Assembly: GCA_903870905.1 (NCBI GenBank)
Contig: CAIQEU010000002.1
Coordinates: forward strand, 1 to 36,102
Source: an uncultured Actinomycetes bacterium
GTDB taxonomy: Bacteria; Actinomycetota; Acidimicrobiia; Acidimicrobiales; RAAP-2
Direction: 5' to 3'
Length of the DNA: 36,102 bases
The position numbers and the translations under genes are program-made. The notes below the pieces were generated by a model. That model made no database searches. It saw nothing but the letters and a program-made list of their open reading frames with translations, and was not told the DNA's origin. This document shows positions 1 to 8,402 of the stretch, piece after piece (positions within the stretch are counted from its first letter, which is position 1; every line of letters begins with the position of its first letter).

Positions 1-5
1 CCTGA

Positions 6-30
6 TGCCTCACGTCAAATCCTCCGCGAA
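6..30. repeat. IS left terminal inverted repeat
   Basis: Imperfect inverted repeat partner of 1315-1339, with the outermost 9 bp identical. It lies just beyond the transposase stop codon at 15-17, so the gene ends inside the terminal repeat. Confidence 0.75.
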
Positions 31-1268
31 CGCTGATTCGTTGCCTCACCAAGAATCTCCGGATGAGGGTTTGCGTTGAATGACCGGTTCACCTTCACGG
101 GCGGCTTGGTTTTCGGCTTGAAGGCATTGAGGTGCTCCAGCTTGGTGAGCAACGCAGCGATCTGGTCACCGAGGGCTTTCGGGGCAATGGCGCTCGTGAG
201 GGCGTGGATCCGGTGCCTGTCGGTTTCACTCGTTGCCTCGTGGAGGCAGAACCGCATTGCCGGGGTCTTTGGGGTGTCGTGACGCTTGACGATCTTTGAA
301 CCCTCTCGGTGGCGTTCAATCAACTTCGACTGCGCGAGCAGGTGATTGGTGCATCGTTGGTCGAGTTGCCAGATCTCGTTCAGCACCTTGAGTTCCTGGT
401 CGGTGTCGAACCGCAGATAGTCAACGAGTTGACGGACGTGCGTCCAGTTCTTCTGTTCGACGTGGGCTCCGTCGTTCTTGTTGCCTGGGCGTGACCTCGT
501 GAAGGTGATGCGCTTTGACGTGCAGTAGTCGAACAGGTGAGCGTTGATGAACTCTGACCCATTGTCAGAGTCAATCCCGAGAATGGGAAACGGGAACTGG
601 GTGGCAGCGAAGTCGATGGCCTCCATCACCCAGACTGATGCCTTGTTCTTGATGGAGCGGTTGACCGTCCATCCGGTGGCGATATCGGTCATGGTCAAGG
701 TGAAGCAGAACTCGCCTGCGGCGTTGCCACCTTCGTGGCCCACGAGGTCAATCTCGACGAATCCCGGCATGGCCTCATTCCAGTCATGCCACGTGCGAAT
801 GGGAATCTGCGACTTGAGCAACGTTCCCGGTTTCGTGTGGCTGCGTCCCTTCCAGCCGAGTGCTCTCCGCCGGGGAGCCAAGTGGCGGTCAATCGAAGCA
901 GGACTCATCGAGATGAGTGAGGCTTGGTCATCTGCGCTCAGTTGGAGGACACCTTCGTTGCAGAGAGCGGGAACGAACAGCGTGAGCATGGGGGCCAGCC
1001 GTTTGCCAGCTGGATAGCGAGCCACCTCCCAGCAAACGACCAGTGCGTGCAGCACCTCGCCCGAGAACTTGAGCGGTCGAGGCGTTCGATCCCTCACCAC
1101 TTTGGGCTTCGCTGCTGCTCGAAGTTGAGCTCTCGCATGATCTCGATGCCAATCGGTCAAGCGCACGAGGTCATCGAGGATCTTTGACTTCTCGGTCTTT
1201 GAGCCATTGCGATCGGCAAGGGCCAACTTCTTCGTCACCGCTTTTCGCTCACTCATCGACAGGTCCAT
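15..1268 (-). CDS. DDE integrase-type transposase (417 aa)
   Basis: Transposase with an rve (RNase H-like) catalytic core. The N-terminal 130 residues look like a DNA-binding helical region. The core shows D174 (VEIDLVGH), D235 in the SDNGSEF motif and E271 in HVEQKNW, giving the D-x35-E spacing of retroviral-type integrases; D233 is an alternative second aspartate. These residues would coordinate the metal ions for strand transfer. The C-terminal tail is basic. The gene fills its IS and both termini are seen, so it is complete. The start is ATG at 1268; an internal ATG at residue 5 is equally possible, as neither has a clear ribosome binding site. Function is clear; IS family is not. Confidence 0.85.
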   Translation of the reverse strand: MDLSMSERKAVTKKLALADRNGSKTEKSKILDDLVRLTDWHRDHARAQLRAAAKPKVVRDRTPRPLKFSGEVLHALVVCWEVARYPAGKRLAPMLTLFVPALCNEGVLQLSADDQASLISMSPASIDRHLAPRRRALGWKGRSHTKPGTLLKSQIPIRTWHDWNEAMPGFVEIDLVGHEGGNAAGEFCFTLTMTDIATGWTVNRSIKNKASVWVMEAIDFAATQFPFPILGIDSDNGSEFINAHLFDYCTSKRITFTRSRPGNKNDGAHVEQKNWTHVRQLVDYLRFDTDQELKVLNEIWQLDQRCTNHLLAQSKLIERHREGSKIVKRHDTPKTPAMRFCLHEATSETDRHRIHALTSAIAPKALGDQIAALLTKLEHLNAFKPKTKPPVKVNRSFNANPHPEILGEATNQRSRRI

Positions 1269-1314
1269 CGCTCTGGCTTAGGTGCCGCCAATGACTCCAG
1301 CCAAACGCAACCAT

Positions 1315-1339
1315 TTGGCGGAGGTTCTTCCGTGAGGCA
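1315..1339. repeat. IS right terminal inverted repeat
   Basis: Partner of 6-30, about 20 of 25 positions complementary. It lies about 50 nt upstream of the transposase start, where the promoter would be expected. Confidence 0.75.
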
Positions 1340-1407
1340 ATGAAGCGCCTACGCGGAGGTTTCTTGTGAGTCAACTCGAGGAACGAGGGGTGTCCGAGGC
1401 CGTGCAC

Positions 1408-1413
1408 TAATAT
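1408..1413 (+). promoter_or_regulatory. Candidate -10 box of the NERD-helicase gene
   Basis: TAATAT lies 33 nt before the ATG at 1447, in the 107-bp gap between the IS end and the gene. No convincing -35 is seen 16-18 nt upstream. This is a sequence resemblance only. Confidence 0.3.
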
Positions 1414-1446
1414 GGCAGGCTCGTCAGCGCCCGTTGAGGAGAACGC

Positions 1447-3054
1447 ATGGCCAATCCCATCCCCTTCAGACTCACCCGCGACCGGTTCCGCAACAGTGCG
1501 GAGTACCAGGTCTACGAAGCCGTGTGCGATCAGTTGACCGACGATTGGTGGGTCGTGGCCTCTCTCGACTTACGAGCGAGCGCGGAGGGTGGCGAGCGAG
1601 AGCTCGACCTCGTGTTGCTCCATGCCACCGACGGCATCATCATCATCGAGGTCAAGGGCTTCGCATTCGAAGTCCGCGGCGGCAAGTTCTTCTCACCGCA
1701 CGACCAGAGTGGCCAATGGGATCCCCTCGCTCAGATCGAGGCCCAGCGCAGCTACCTCTCCTCAGTCCTCGAACCAATCCTTGAGCAGAAGGTCTTCAGC
1801 ACCATTGCGTGGGGACTCGCGACCCCGAAGCTCATCACGATCGATGGCGCGCTCCCCCAGCACATGGACCGTAAGCAGCTGATCACCGGCGAAGACCTCA
1901 GCGATCTCTTGAGCGTGGTCGATCGCCTCTGTTGCATTCGCTCGCACAACATCCCGCTGGGCCCCGATCGATTGCGCGCCGTGCTCGAGACCCTCTGCCC
2001 CGACGCCGACTTCGACTTCTCCGAACGGGGACTCCGCGACCTCGTGCGTCGCCGCATGGAGCAGCGGCTCATCACCGAGACCAAGGTCCTCGAGAGCTTG
2101 GAGCTCAACCCTCGGGTCATCGTCACCGGTGGCGCAGGTTCCGGCAAGACGCGTCTGGCCGTCGCGTGGACGAGGAATGCTTCCTTCGCCGGAAAGACCA
2201 CCCTCCTCACCTGCTACAACGATCCGCTCGCCTTGTCGCTCGCCAGTGACCTCGAGGGGCTCGAGGGGGTGACCGTCTCGGCATTCCTCCGCCTGTGCCA
2301 AGAGATCGTCGATTCCGAAGAGCCAGACGATCCCGCGGCTCGCGATCGCTACTGGAACGCCGATCTCCCCTCGCAGACGAGGCTCTTCCTCACCACCCCA
2401 CTCCCCCGCTACGACACCATCGTGGTCGACGAAGTCCAAGACTTCCCGAAGCTGTGGTTCGACATCTTGGAGCGCTTGCTCGTGCCAGGGGGACAGATCC
2501 TCTGTGTCGGCGACCCTGCCCAAGACCTCCGAACGGTCTCCTCGGTGCTCGAGGACGCAACGGGGTGGACCAGAGCACTCCTCTCCACGAACAACCGGAA
2601 CTCGCCGCCCATTGCCCAACTGCTCCGACGTCGCCTCGGGGGCGCAGCGGCGCCGAAGGGAGATCCCTTCGCATCACCGGTGCAGTTCGTCACCGTGATG
2701 GATCCAGATGACACCACGAACGCCGTCCGCCGAGCCATTGCAAACCTTCGAGAAGCCGACGAGGAACTGTGGGTGCTCACCATCAGCGCAGCAGCACGAG
2801 ATCGCCTCCGGAGAGATCTCAGCCTCTCGCCGTTCGAAGAACGTGACCGGGGTGTGGTCTGCGAGACGATCTACCGCGTCAAGGGCCTCGATGCCACATC
2901 CATCATCTTCGTCGCCGACACCGAAACCGATGGGGAAACCCGACGCAGACTGCTCTACTCCGGCATCAGCCGAGCGCGAGACGAACTCGTCATCATCGGC
3001 GCTCCAACGATCGCCGAGGTCCTGGGCTTCGCCCACGACGCCGCCGAATCGTAG
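1447..3054 (+). CDS. NERD nuclease domain fused to UvrD/Rep-like superfamily 1 helicase (535 aa)
   Basis: The N-terminal part (about 12-130) is a nuclease-related domain: D54 and the EVK at 68-70 fit the restriction-like (E)-D-ExK site. A superfamily 1 ATPase follows, with Walker A GGAGSGKT (228-235), Walker B DEVQD (328-332), a GDPAQ motif III near 355-359, a motif V-like YRVKGLD near 476-482 and motif VI SGISRARDE (505-513). The protein is shorter than UvrD or PcrA and lacks their full 1B/2B insertions. It is expected to process DNA using ATP; such proteins occur both in repair and in phage-defence loci, and the sequence does not say which. The start ATG has a good site (GAGGAG, 5 nt away). 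The gene directly follows an IS and stands alone. Confidence 0.8.
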   Translation: MANPIPFRLTRDRFRNSAEYQVYEAVCDQLTDDWWVVASLDLRASAEGGERELDLVLLHATDGIIIIEVKGFAFEVRGGKFFSPHDQSGQWDPLAQIEAQRSYLSSVLEPILEQKVFSTIAWGLATPKLITIDGALPQHMDRKQLITGEDLSDLLSVVDRLCCIRSHNIPLGPDRLRAVLETLCPDADFDFSERGLRDLVRRRMEQRLITETKVLESLELNPRVIVTGGAGSGKTRLAVAWTRNASFAGKTTLLTCYNDPLALSLASDLEGLEGVTVSAFLRLCQEIVDSEEPDDPAARDRYWNADLPSQTRLFLTTPLPRYDTIVVDEVQDFPKLWFDILERLLVPGGQILCVGDPAQDLRTVSSVLEDATGWTRALLSTNNRNSPPIAQLLRRRLGGAAAPKGDPFASPVQFVTVMDPDDTTNAVRRAIANLREADEELWVLTISAAARDRLRRDLSLSPFEERDRGVVCETIYRVKGLDATSIIFVADTETDGETRRRLLYSGISRARDELVIIGAPTIAEVLGFAHDAAES

Positions 3055-3057
3055 GAT
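3052..3057 (+). promoter_or_regulatory. TAGGAT -10 box, leaderless start of SnoaL-like gene
   Basis: TAGGAT overlaps the stop of the upstream helicase gene and sits exactly 6 nt before the GTG at 3064. No Shine-Dalgarno sequence precedes that GTG. The same box and spacing recurs at 28564-28569, which supports a leaderless transcript beginning at or next to the start codon. Confidence 0.45.
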
Positions 3058-3063
3058 GACGCC

Positions 3064-3588
3064 GTGAGCACGCCCGGCGACCTCGACACCCTCCTCGCCT
3101 ACGAGGAGATCCGACAACTCGCCGTGCGCTACGCCTACGCCCTCGACACCCGAGACCTCGACACCTTGGTCAACCTCTTCGTCGACGACGTGAACGCCGG
3201 TCCTCATGGCACCGGCCACGAGGCGCTCCGTCGTTCCTTCGCCGCCTCGCTCGCGCCGCTCGGCACCACGATCCTCTCGGTGTCGAACCACGTGATCGAC
3301 CTCGACGGCGACACCGCGAAGGGTGCGGTCTACTGCAGCGCCGAGATTGAGCAGGGTGAGTACTGGCTGCGCCAACGGATTCTGTACAAGGACCGCTATC
3401 GAAAGACCGAGGCCGGATGGCGCTTCGTCGGACGCAACCACTTGCTCTGGTACTCAGCCCCCCTCGGCGTTGACCCCCGAACGCTCCCTGCGGCCAATTG
3501 GCCAGCGTCGAACATCGGGATGGGCACCCTGCCTCACGGCTTCGCCACCTTCACCGCCTTCGAGGCTGAACACCCAGTCGCTGACTGA
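3064..3588 (+). CDS. SnoaL-like / NTF2-fold protein (174 aa)
   Basis: Small alpha+beta barrel protein of the SnoaL_4 or nuclear-transport-factor-2-like type. The N-terminal pattern (YEEIRQLAVRYAYALDTRD, then a hydrophobic LFVDDV) is typical of this fold, followed by strands around SVSNHVIDLDGDTAKGAVYC and QRILYKDRYRKTEAGWRF. Members include cyclases, dehydratases and isomerases acting on small hydrophobic substrates as well as many of unknown role; no reaction can be named. The GTG start lies 9 nt after the helicase stop codon but is preceded by a -10-like box rather than a ribosome site, so it may be transcribed on its own. It converges on the ADP-ribosylglycohydrolase gene with a 5-nt gap. 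Confidence 0.75.
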   Translation: MSTPGDLDTLLAYEEIRQLAVRYAYALDTRDLDTLVNLFVDDVNAGPHGTGHEALRRSFAASLAPLGTTILSVSNHVIDLDGDTAKGAVYCSAEIEQGEYWLRQRILYKDRYRKTEAGWRFVGRNHLLWYSAPLGVDPRTLPAANWPASNIGMGTLPHGFATFTAFEAEHPVAD

Positions 3589-3593
3589 CGAGG

Positions 3594-4544
3594 TCAGGAC
3601 TGCACGATGCGGTGCGCGAGGTCCACGAGACCAGCACCGTCGATCCCTCGTGGCCAGCCGCCCAAGTTCGCTGTCCAGTCAGCACGGATCCCCGAAGCAC
3701 CGGCCACTGCGCCGAGGAGCGCTCCGGTGATCGCTGCGGTCGTGTCGGTGTCGTTGCCGAGCGCCACAGCTTGACGGATCCCTCGCTCGAAGTGGGTTGC
3801 AGGATCGCTGGTCCTCGTTGCAACCACCGAGAACCACGATGCCTGCAGTGAGGACACGACGTACTGGTTCGTCGCGAAGTCCCGAGCGCTTCCGTGCTCA
3901 GCCGCGTCGATGGCCTCGCTGAAGAGATCGGCGACGTCGTCATCGACCATGGAGAGCCCAGATCGGAGGTCGAGAGTTCCGGTCAAGACCGCGTGGCGGA
4001 CCGCCAGCGTCCACAGCACACAGGCCTCCGTACAGCGAGGATCGGGGTGCGTCAGCGCCGACACCGCCCGAGCTGCCTCGGCAGCAGCATCGGCATCGTC
4101 CAGGGTCGCCAACGCGACCACCGCGGTGCGCATGAGGCTTCCGTTCGCAGCCGACGAGCGCGGGTGCGAGGCGGTGAATGACCGAGCACTCCGGGCGAGG
4201 TCATCTGGACCATCTGCCCCAGCGAGCACCGATGCCGTCTGGTTCCCAATGTCGTCCGGCCCGTCCTCGAACCACTCGAGGAATTTCTCTCCAATTGCCT
4301 CAAGAGCGCTCGGTGTTTGGAGATCGGCACCCTCAGCAGCAACCAGCGCGATGGCAATCGCCATCTCGGTGTCGTCGGTCCACTCACCTGCCGGTCGTCC
4401 CGTGAGGCTGCCGGGGAGCATGGTCACGGTATCGGGGTCACACGGACCGTTGAACTCGTAGCCGGCTCCGAGGGCATCGCCGACCGAACATCCAAGGAGC
4501 ACCCCGGCCGATCGATCGAGAACCTCTGCAGTTCGGTGTTCCAT
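3594..4544 (-). CDS. ADP-ribosylglycohydrolase (DraG family, 316 aa)
   Basis: Member of the ADP-ribosyl-hydrolase (DraG/ARH) family, which removes ADP-ribose from modified proteins or small molecules using two Mg ions. The metal-binding signatures are visible: GCSVGDALG (18-26), E54-W-T-D-D-T59, and GNDTDTT (263-269) near the C-terminus. Length fits the family. The reading frame extends to a TTG at 4565, but the ATG at 4544 has GAGGAG 5 nt upstream and is preferred. No ADP-ribosyltransferase gene is seen nearby, so this is not an evident DarT/DarG-type or nitrogenase-control pair. The target is unknown. Confidence 0.85.
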   Translation of the reverse strand: MEHRTAEVLDRSAGVLLGCSVGDALGAGYEFNGPCDPDTVTMLPGSLTGRPAGEWTDDTEMAIAIALVAAEGADLQTPSALEAIGEKFLEWFEDGPDDIGNQTASVLAGADGPDDLARSARSFTASHPRSSAANGSLMRTAVVALATLDDADAAAEAARAVSALTHPDPRCTEACVLWTLAVRHAVLTGTLDLRSGLSMVDDDVADLFSEAIDAAEHGSARDFATNQYVVSSLQASWFSVVATRTSDPATHFERGIRQAVALGNDTDTTAAITGALLGAVAGASGIRADWTANLGGWPRGIDGAGLVDLAHRIVQS

Positions 4545-4611
4545 GTGGCTCCTCTCGTCCGCCAAAGGGTACTGAGGAGGTACGACACCAACGCTCTCGC
4601 CACCTGACCGC

Positions 4612-4617
4612 TACGAT
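4612..4617 (+). promoter_or_regulatory. Candidate -10 box of secreted hydrolase gene
   Basis: TACGAT lies 32 nt before the ATG at 4650 in the divergent gap between two genes. No clear -35 is present, so the call rests on the -10 alone. Confidence 0.3.
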
Positions 4618-4649
4618 TAGGACACACGGTCGTCACCAAAGGGGGGACC

Positions 4650-6950
4650 ATGGGTCGCCAGGTCATTCGTCGCGTTCTCGCACCGCTCGTCGCATCAGGA
4701 CTCATCGCCACATCGGTGATCTCCATTGGTCATGGTGCCGGCGCTGCCGTCACCACCCATGGGTTCGGATCCGTTGACGCCGCCTATCTCACTGGCCCCT
4801 CGGGGGCGACCGCGACGCTCTACAACGCCACGCACCAGTCCATTGGTTCAGGCACCATTGACGACCTCGGTGCATTCGTCGTCCACGACGTCGTTCCCGG
4901 CTCGGGCTACACCTTCTCGGTGACGAGCAACGGTGCAACGACCGTCACCCCAGCCTTCAAGGTCCTCAACCAAACGACGCCTCCGCCGGCCAGCTTCTAC
5001 AAGGGCGTGACCCTCCACGTCGGCCTCAACTACCTGCCGATGCGCGACGGCATCACGCTGGCTGCGACCGTGCGCCTCCCCGCGGGGAAGACGTCACTGT
5101 CCCAAGGCCCGTTCCCCACGCTCATTGAGTACTCCGGCTACGGCACCGCCGCCCCGGGTTCACTCCTCGACGCTGAACTCGGCAAGTACACCGGCAACCG
5201 GGCCCTCCTCCCCGACAGCGCCACCGTCGTCGGCGCAGTCATCGCTCCATCGCTTGGGTTCGCCACGGTGTCGTTGCAGATGCGCGGCTCAGGCTGCTCA
5301 GGTGGCGCCTTCGACCTCTTCGGGCCCTCTGAGCCGACGGACGGCTACGACGCCATCCAGGAGGTTGCCGGACAGAAGTGGGTATCCAACCACAAGGTCG
5401 GCCTCGTGGGCATCTCCTACTCCGGCATCTCCCAGTTCGGCGTCGCCGGTCTCAACCCCCCGGGCTTGGCCGCCATTGCGCCGCTCAGCCCGACCGACGA
5501 CCTCTACTCCACGGGTTCCCCGGGCGGCATTGCCAACACCGGTTTCGCTGCTGGCTGGATTGCCGATCGGGTGCACGATGCCAAGCCGGCATCTGCCACC
5601 ACCGGTCAATCCTGGGCCTGGGCCGAGATTCAAGCGGGCGACACCACCTGCCTCGCCAACCAGCAGTTCCATGGGCAGGCCCAAGACGTCCAGGGCATCT
5701 TGTCCAACAACCTCAACCGCGTCCCCTCCCTCTACGACCCGCGTTCACCGGTCAAGTGGGCCAGCCACATCAAGGTCCCGGTCTTCGTGGTCGGTGCGCT
5801 CCAAGACGAGCAGACCGGACCACAGTGGCCGACGCTCATCACCGCGCTCAAGAGCGATCCCACGGTCTACGCCACGCTGCAGAACGGGACCCACGGTGAC
5901 TCACTCGACCCTGACGTCTCGAACCGTTGGATCGCCTTCAACGACCTCTACGTCGCCAAAGCGGTCCCGAAGGCTCCAGGCCTGATTGCCTCCCTCATCC
6001 TCGGCGGCCTCAGCAGCTCCATTGGTGGGCCCGTCGCCATCCCGGCAATTCCCGGAGTCGGCTCCAAGAACTACGCGGCAGCCCTCGCCGCGTTCAAAGC
6101 CAGCCAGCCTCGGGTCACCGTGAACTTCGACAACGGCAACTCGACTGCGGGGCTCGGCAAGCCTCAGGCTGCCTACTCGGCCAGCTACTCGGCGTTCCCT
6201 CCAACCACCGCGAGCGCCACGTCGCTCTACCTCGGTAACGGCGGAACGCTCTCGAGCACGCCTGCGACCGGAGGGACAACCGAGTTCAACCCTGACCCAG
6301 CTGCTCGACCGGCAGTCACGGGTGCGGCGCCAGACTTCAGCGCCTGGGCCAGTGCCCCGGACTACAACTGGACCCAAGTGGGGACGAACAGCGCTGCTGG
6401 GTTCATCTCGGCACCACTCACATCCAACACCACTGTCGTTGGGGGAGCGAGCCTCAACCTGCAACTCGCCTCATCGACACCAGCTGCTGACCTCCAGGCC
6501 ACCATCTCTGAGGTCCGCCCAGACGGGACCGAGCTCTACGTGACCTCTGGCTTCTTCCGTGCCACCTACGCCGGCACCCTCGTGCCGTCGGCCTCCACGG
6601 TGTTCGCGCCGGCCTACACCTACGCGACGGCCACCGCACTCACGCCGAACCACACCTACGCACTCCGCATCCCGATCGATCCCATCGCCTTCACCTTCCG
6701 TGCCGGCGACCGCATCCGCGTCACCATCGAGGCTCCCGGCGGTGACCGCCCGAGTTGGGCGTTCGCGAACACCCCAGCCGCTGGCGCCACCGACACCATC
6801 ACCTTGGCTGGATCGGCACTCGTGCTCCCGGTCGTCGCCGGTGTGGTGCCGAGCGACAGCGACCCGGTGTGCAACATCTCGGGGACGACGGCGAGTTCGA
6901 ACCGGGGACAACCGTGCCGGACCTACGCCGCTGCTGCGAACGGCGGCTGA
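4650..6950 (+). CDS. Secreted CocE/NonD (X-Pro dipeptidyl-peptidase-type) hydrolase (766 aa)
   Basis: An alpha/beta-hydrolase of the PepX/CocE family, exported by a signal peptide at about 1-33 (basic start, hydrophobic core, AxA-like GAGAA). A beta-rich segment (about 36-110, resembling a carboxypeptidase-regulatory or Fn3-like module) comes before the hydrolase. The nucleophile is Ser256 in GISYSG; Asp386 (GALQDEQ) and His415 (NGTHGD) fit the remaining triad. The C-terminal third (about 570-750) is the jelly-roll X-Pro C-terminal domain, with the usual 'R-V-T-I-E' ending. Substrates in the family include Xaa-Pro peptides, cocaine-type esters and beta-lactam esters, so specificity is open. 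The start has a GGGGGG ribosome site 3 nt upstream. Its stop directly abuts the convergent decarboxylase gene. Confidence 0.85.
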   Translation: MGRQVIRRVLAPLVASGLIATSVISIGHGAGAAVTTHGFGSVDAAYLTGPSGATATLYNATHQSIGSGTIDDLGAFVVHDVVPGSGYTFSVTSNGATTVTPAFKVLNQTTPPPASFYKGVTLHVGLNYLPMRDGITLAATVRLPAGKTSLSQGPFPTLIEYSGYGTAAPGSLLDAELGKYTGNRALLPDSATVVGAVIAPSLGFATVSLQMRGSGCSGGAFDLFGPSEPTDGYDAIQEVAGQKWVSNHKVGLVGISYSGISQFGVAGLNPPGLAAIAPLSPTDDLYSTGSPGGIANTGFAAGWIADRVHDAKPASATTGQSWAWAEIQAGDTTCLANQQFHGQAQDVQGILSNNLNRVPSLYDPRSPVKWASHIKVPVFVVGALQDEQTGPQWPTLITALKSDPTVYATLQNGTHGDSLDPDVSNRWIAFNDLYVAKAVPKAPGLIASLILGGLSSSIGGPVAIPAIPGVGSKNYAAALAAFKASQPRVTVNFDNGNSTAGLGKPQAAYSASYSAFPPTTASATSLYLGNGGTLSSTPATGGTTEFNPDPAARPAVTGAAPDFSAWASAPDYNWTQVGTNSAAGFISAPLTSNTTVVGGASLNLQLASSTPAADLQATISEVRPDGTELYVTSGFFRATYAGTLVPSASTVFAPAYTYATATALTPNHTYALRIPIDPIAFTFRAGDRIRVTIEAPGGDRPSWAFANTPAAGATDTITLAGSALVLPVVAGVVPSDSDPVCNISGTTASSNRGQPCRTYAAAANGG

Positions 6951-8402
6951 TTACCTGCGGATCGCTCGGAGTTCTGCCACCACCGTCTCGACGAGAGCGG
7001 GAACGGCATCGACCTCAACCGTGGGGTTCATGAAGGTGAACTTGAGGGCTGGTTGCCCCTTGATCTCGGTTCGTCCGAGCACCATCTCGCCTCGTGCCAA
7101 CAGACGCTGCTGCACCATTCGGAGTTCGTCTGCGGTCGCGTCCTCCTCGGTGAAGACCACCATCGCCGCATTCGGCGGTGCGAGCACCCGCCAGCCTGGC
7201 TGCGCCGCGACCTGGTCGGCAGCAGCGTTGGCCAGCGCGAGGACGGCATCGAGGTAGGCGGCGAACTGCCGACGACCGAGGGTGCGCAGCGACGCCACCA
7301 CCTTGGCGGCGTCGAAGCGCCGTGAGGTGTCGAGTGATCGGCCGACCAGATTCACCATGCCCTCGAGTTCGTCACCCCGATCGAGGTAGGACGATCGCAC
7401 ACGGAGCAGGTCGAACCGGGCACCATCGGCCACCACGAGGGCACTGGCGTTGAAGGGCTGCCACCACAACTTGTGGAAGTCAATCGTCACCGAATCAGCC
7501 GAAGCGATTCCCCTGAGTCGCTCTGCGTGGACCGGCGACATGATGAACGAGCCAGCGACCGCCGCGTCAACGTGGAACCACGCACCACTGGCCTTCGCTC
7601 GCTCAGCGATCCCGTCGAGGGGATCAATTGCTCCGAGATCCGTCGTGCCCGCGGTCCCGACGATGGCGATCGGCCTGCACCCCCGCTCGTCGAGGTCACG
7701 GAGCGCACGATCGAGGGCCGAGAGGTCCATTGCCCCTGCGGCATCGGTTGGCACAATCTCAACGGCACTTCGACCGAGACCGAGTTGCGCCGCGGCACGC
7801 TGCACGGAGAAGTGGGCCTGATCGGACGAGAGAATCCGCCACGTGGCTGCTTCGGGCGGGAGCCCCGTGGCCCCCACGTCGACCCCAATTGCCGCAGCGG
7901 CAGCAGCGCGGGCCAAGGTGATCCCGAGCACGTTGCTGGCCGTGCCCCCTGAAGTCATCACCCCAGTCCCTGCGGGGCCGAACCCAAGACGGTTCGCGAG
8001 GAACGCACAGAGGTGGAGTTCCACTTCAGTTGCCACCGGTGCTTGATCCCAAGAGTCCATCGATTGGTTGGTGGCCGATACCGCGACATCGGTGGCGATG
8101 GAGGCGAGGAGAGTGGGTGGGTGGAGGTGTGCGACGCAGGCTGGATCAGTGGGAACGACGCCATTGGCCCACACCACCGATCCGAAGATGGCCGCCACCT
8201 CGGCGAAGTCGACGCCGTTCTCGGGACAGATCTCGATGGCGGTGACGAGTGCTTGCAGTTCCGCCGGCAGGAGCGACGAACGGGGGCGGTCGGGAACGTG
8301 CTCGAGCGAGGTGACGACTGCGGCAACGGCCTCGAGGAGTGCTGCCCGACCGTGCTGATCTGGCGTGAAGAACGCCGAATCGGCGTGCTCGGGCTCGGTC
8401 AC
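6951..8402 (-). CDS. ddc: PLP-dependent L-2,4-diaminobutyrate decarboxylase (483 aa)
   Basis: Group II PLP decarboxylase. The N-terminal stretch TNQSMDSWDQAPVATEVE (111-128) is characteristic of the diaminobutyrate decarboxylase branch. The cofactor site includes SGGTASN (151-157), H197 that stacks on PLP, D279 in HVDAA and the Schiff-base lysine K311 in DFHKLWW. The expected reaction is L-2,4-diaminobutyrate to 1,3-diaminopropane plus CO2 in the cytoplasm. The GTG start overlaps the stop of the upstream aminotransferase gene (GTGA at 8399-8402), so the two are translationally coupled, and that enzyme would make the substrate. Aromatic amino acid or glutamate decarboxylase activity is the alternative; the neighbour argues against it. 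Confidence 0.82.
   Translation of the reverse strand: MTEPEHADSAFFTPDQHGRAALLEAVAAVVTSLEHVPDRPRSSLLPAELQALVTAIEICPENGVDFAEVAAIFGSVVWANGVVPTDPACVAHLHPPTLLASIATDVAVSATNQSMDSWDQAPVATEVELHLCAFLANRLGFGPAGTGVMTSGGTASNVLGITLARAAAAAAIGVDVGATGLPPEAATWRILSSDQAHFSVQRAAAQLGLGRSAVEIVPTDAAGAMDLSALDRALRDLDERGCRPIAIVGTAGTTDLGAIDPLDGIAERAKASGAWFHVDAAVAGSFIMSPVHAERLRGIASADSVTIDFHKLWWQPFNASALVVADGARFDLLRVRSSYLDRGDELEGMVNLVGRSLDTSRRFDAAKVVASLRTLGRRQFAAYLDAVLALANAAADQVAAQPGWRVLAPPNAAMVVFTEEDATADELRMVQQRLLARGEMVLGRTEIKGQPALKFTFMNPTVEVDAVPALVETVVAELRAIRR

Larger units (their letters stand above)
6..1339 (-). mobile_element. Complete insertion sequence with DDE transposase
   Basis: A single transposase gene is enclosed by imperfect terminal inverted repeats at 6-30 and 1315-1339. 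The outer 9 bases (TGCCTCACG at 6-14 and its complement at 1331-1339) match exactly, an inner CCTCCGC block matches, and I count about 20 matches in 25. Pairing stops at 6 and 1339, which sets the ends and gives an element of about 1.33 kb. Only five bases of left flank lie in the window, so a target duplication cannot be judged. The transposase is intact, so the element may still be active. The IS family was not assigned; the protein resembles the integrase-like transposases often filed under ISNCY or IS481-like groups. Confidence 0.8.
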
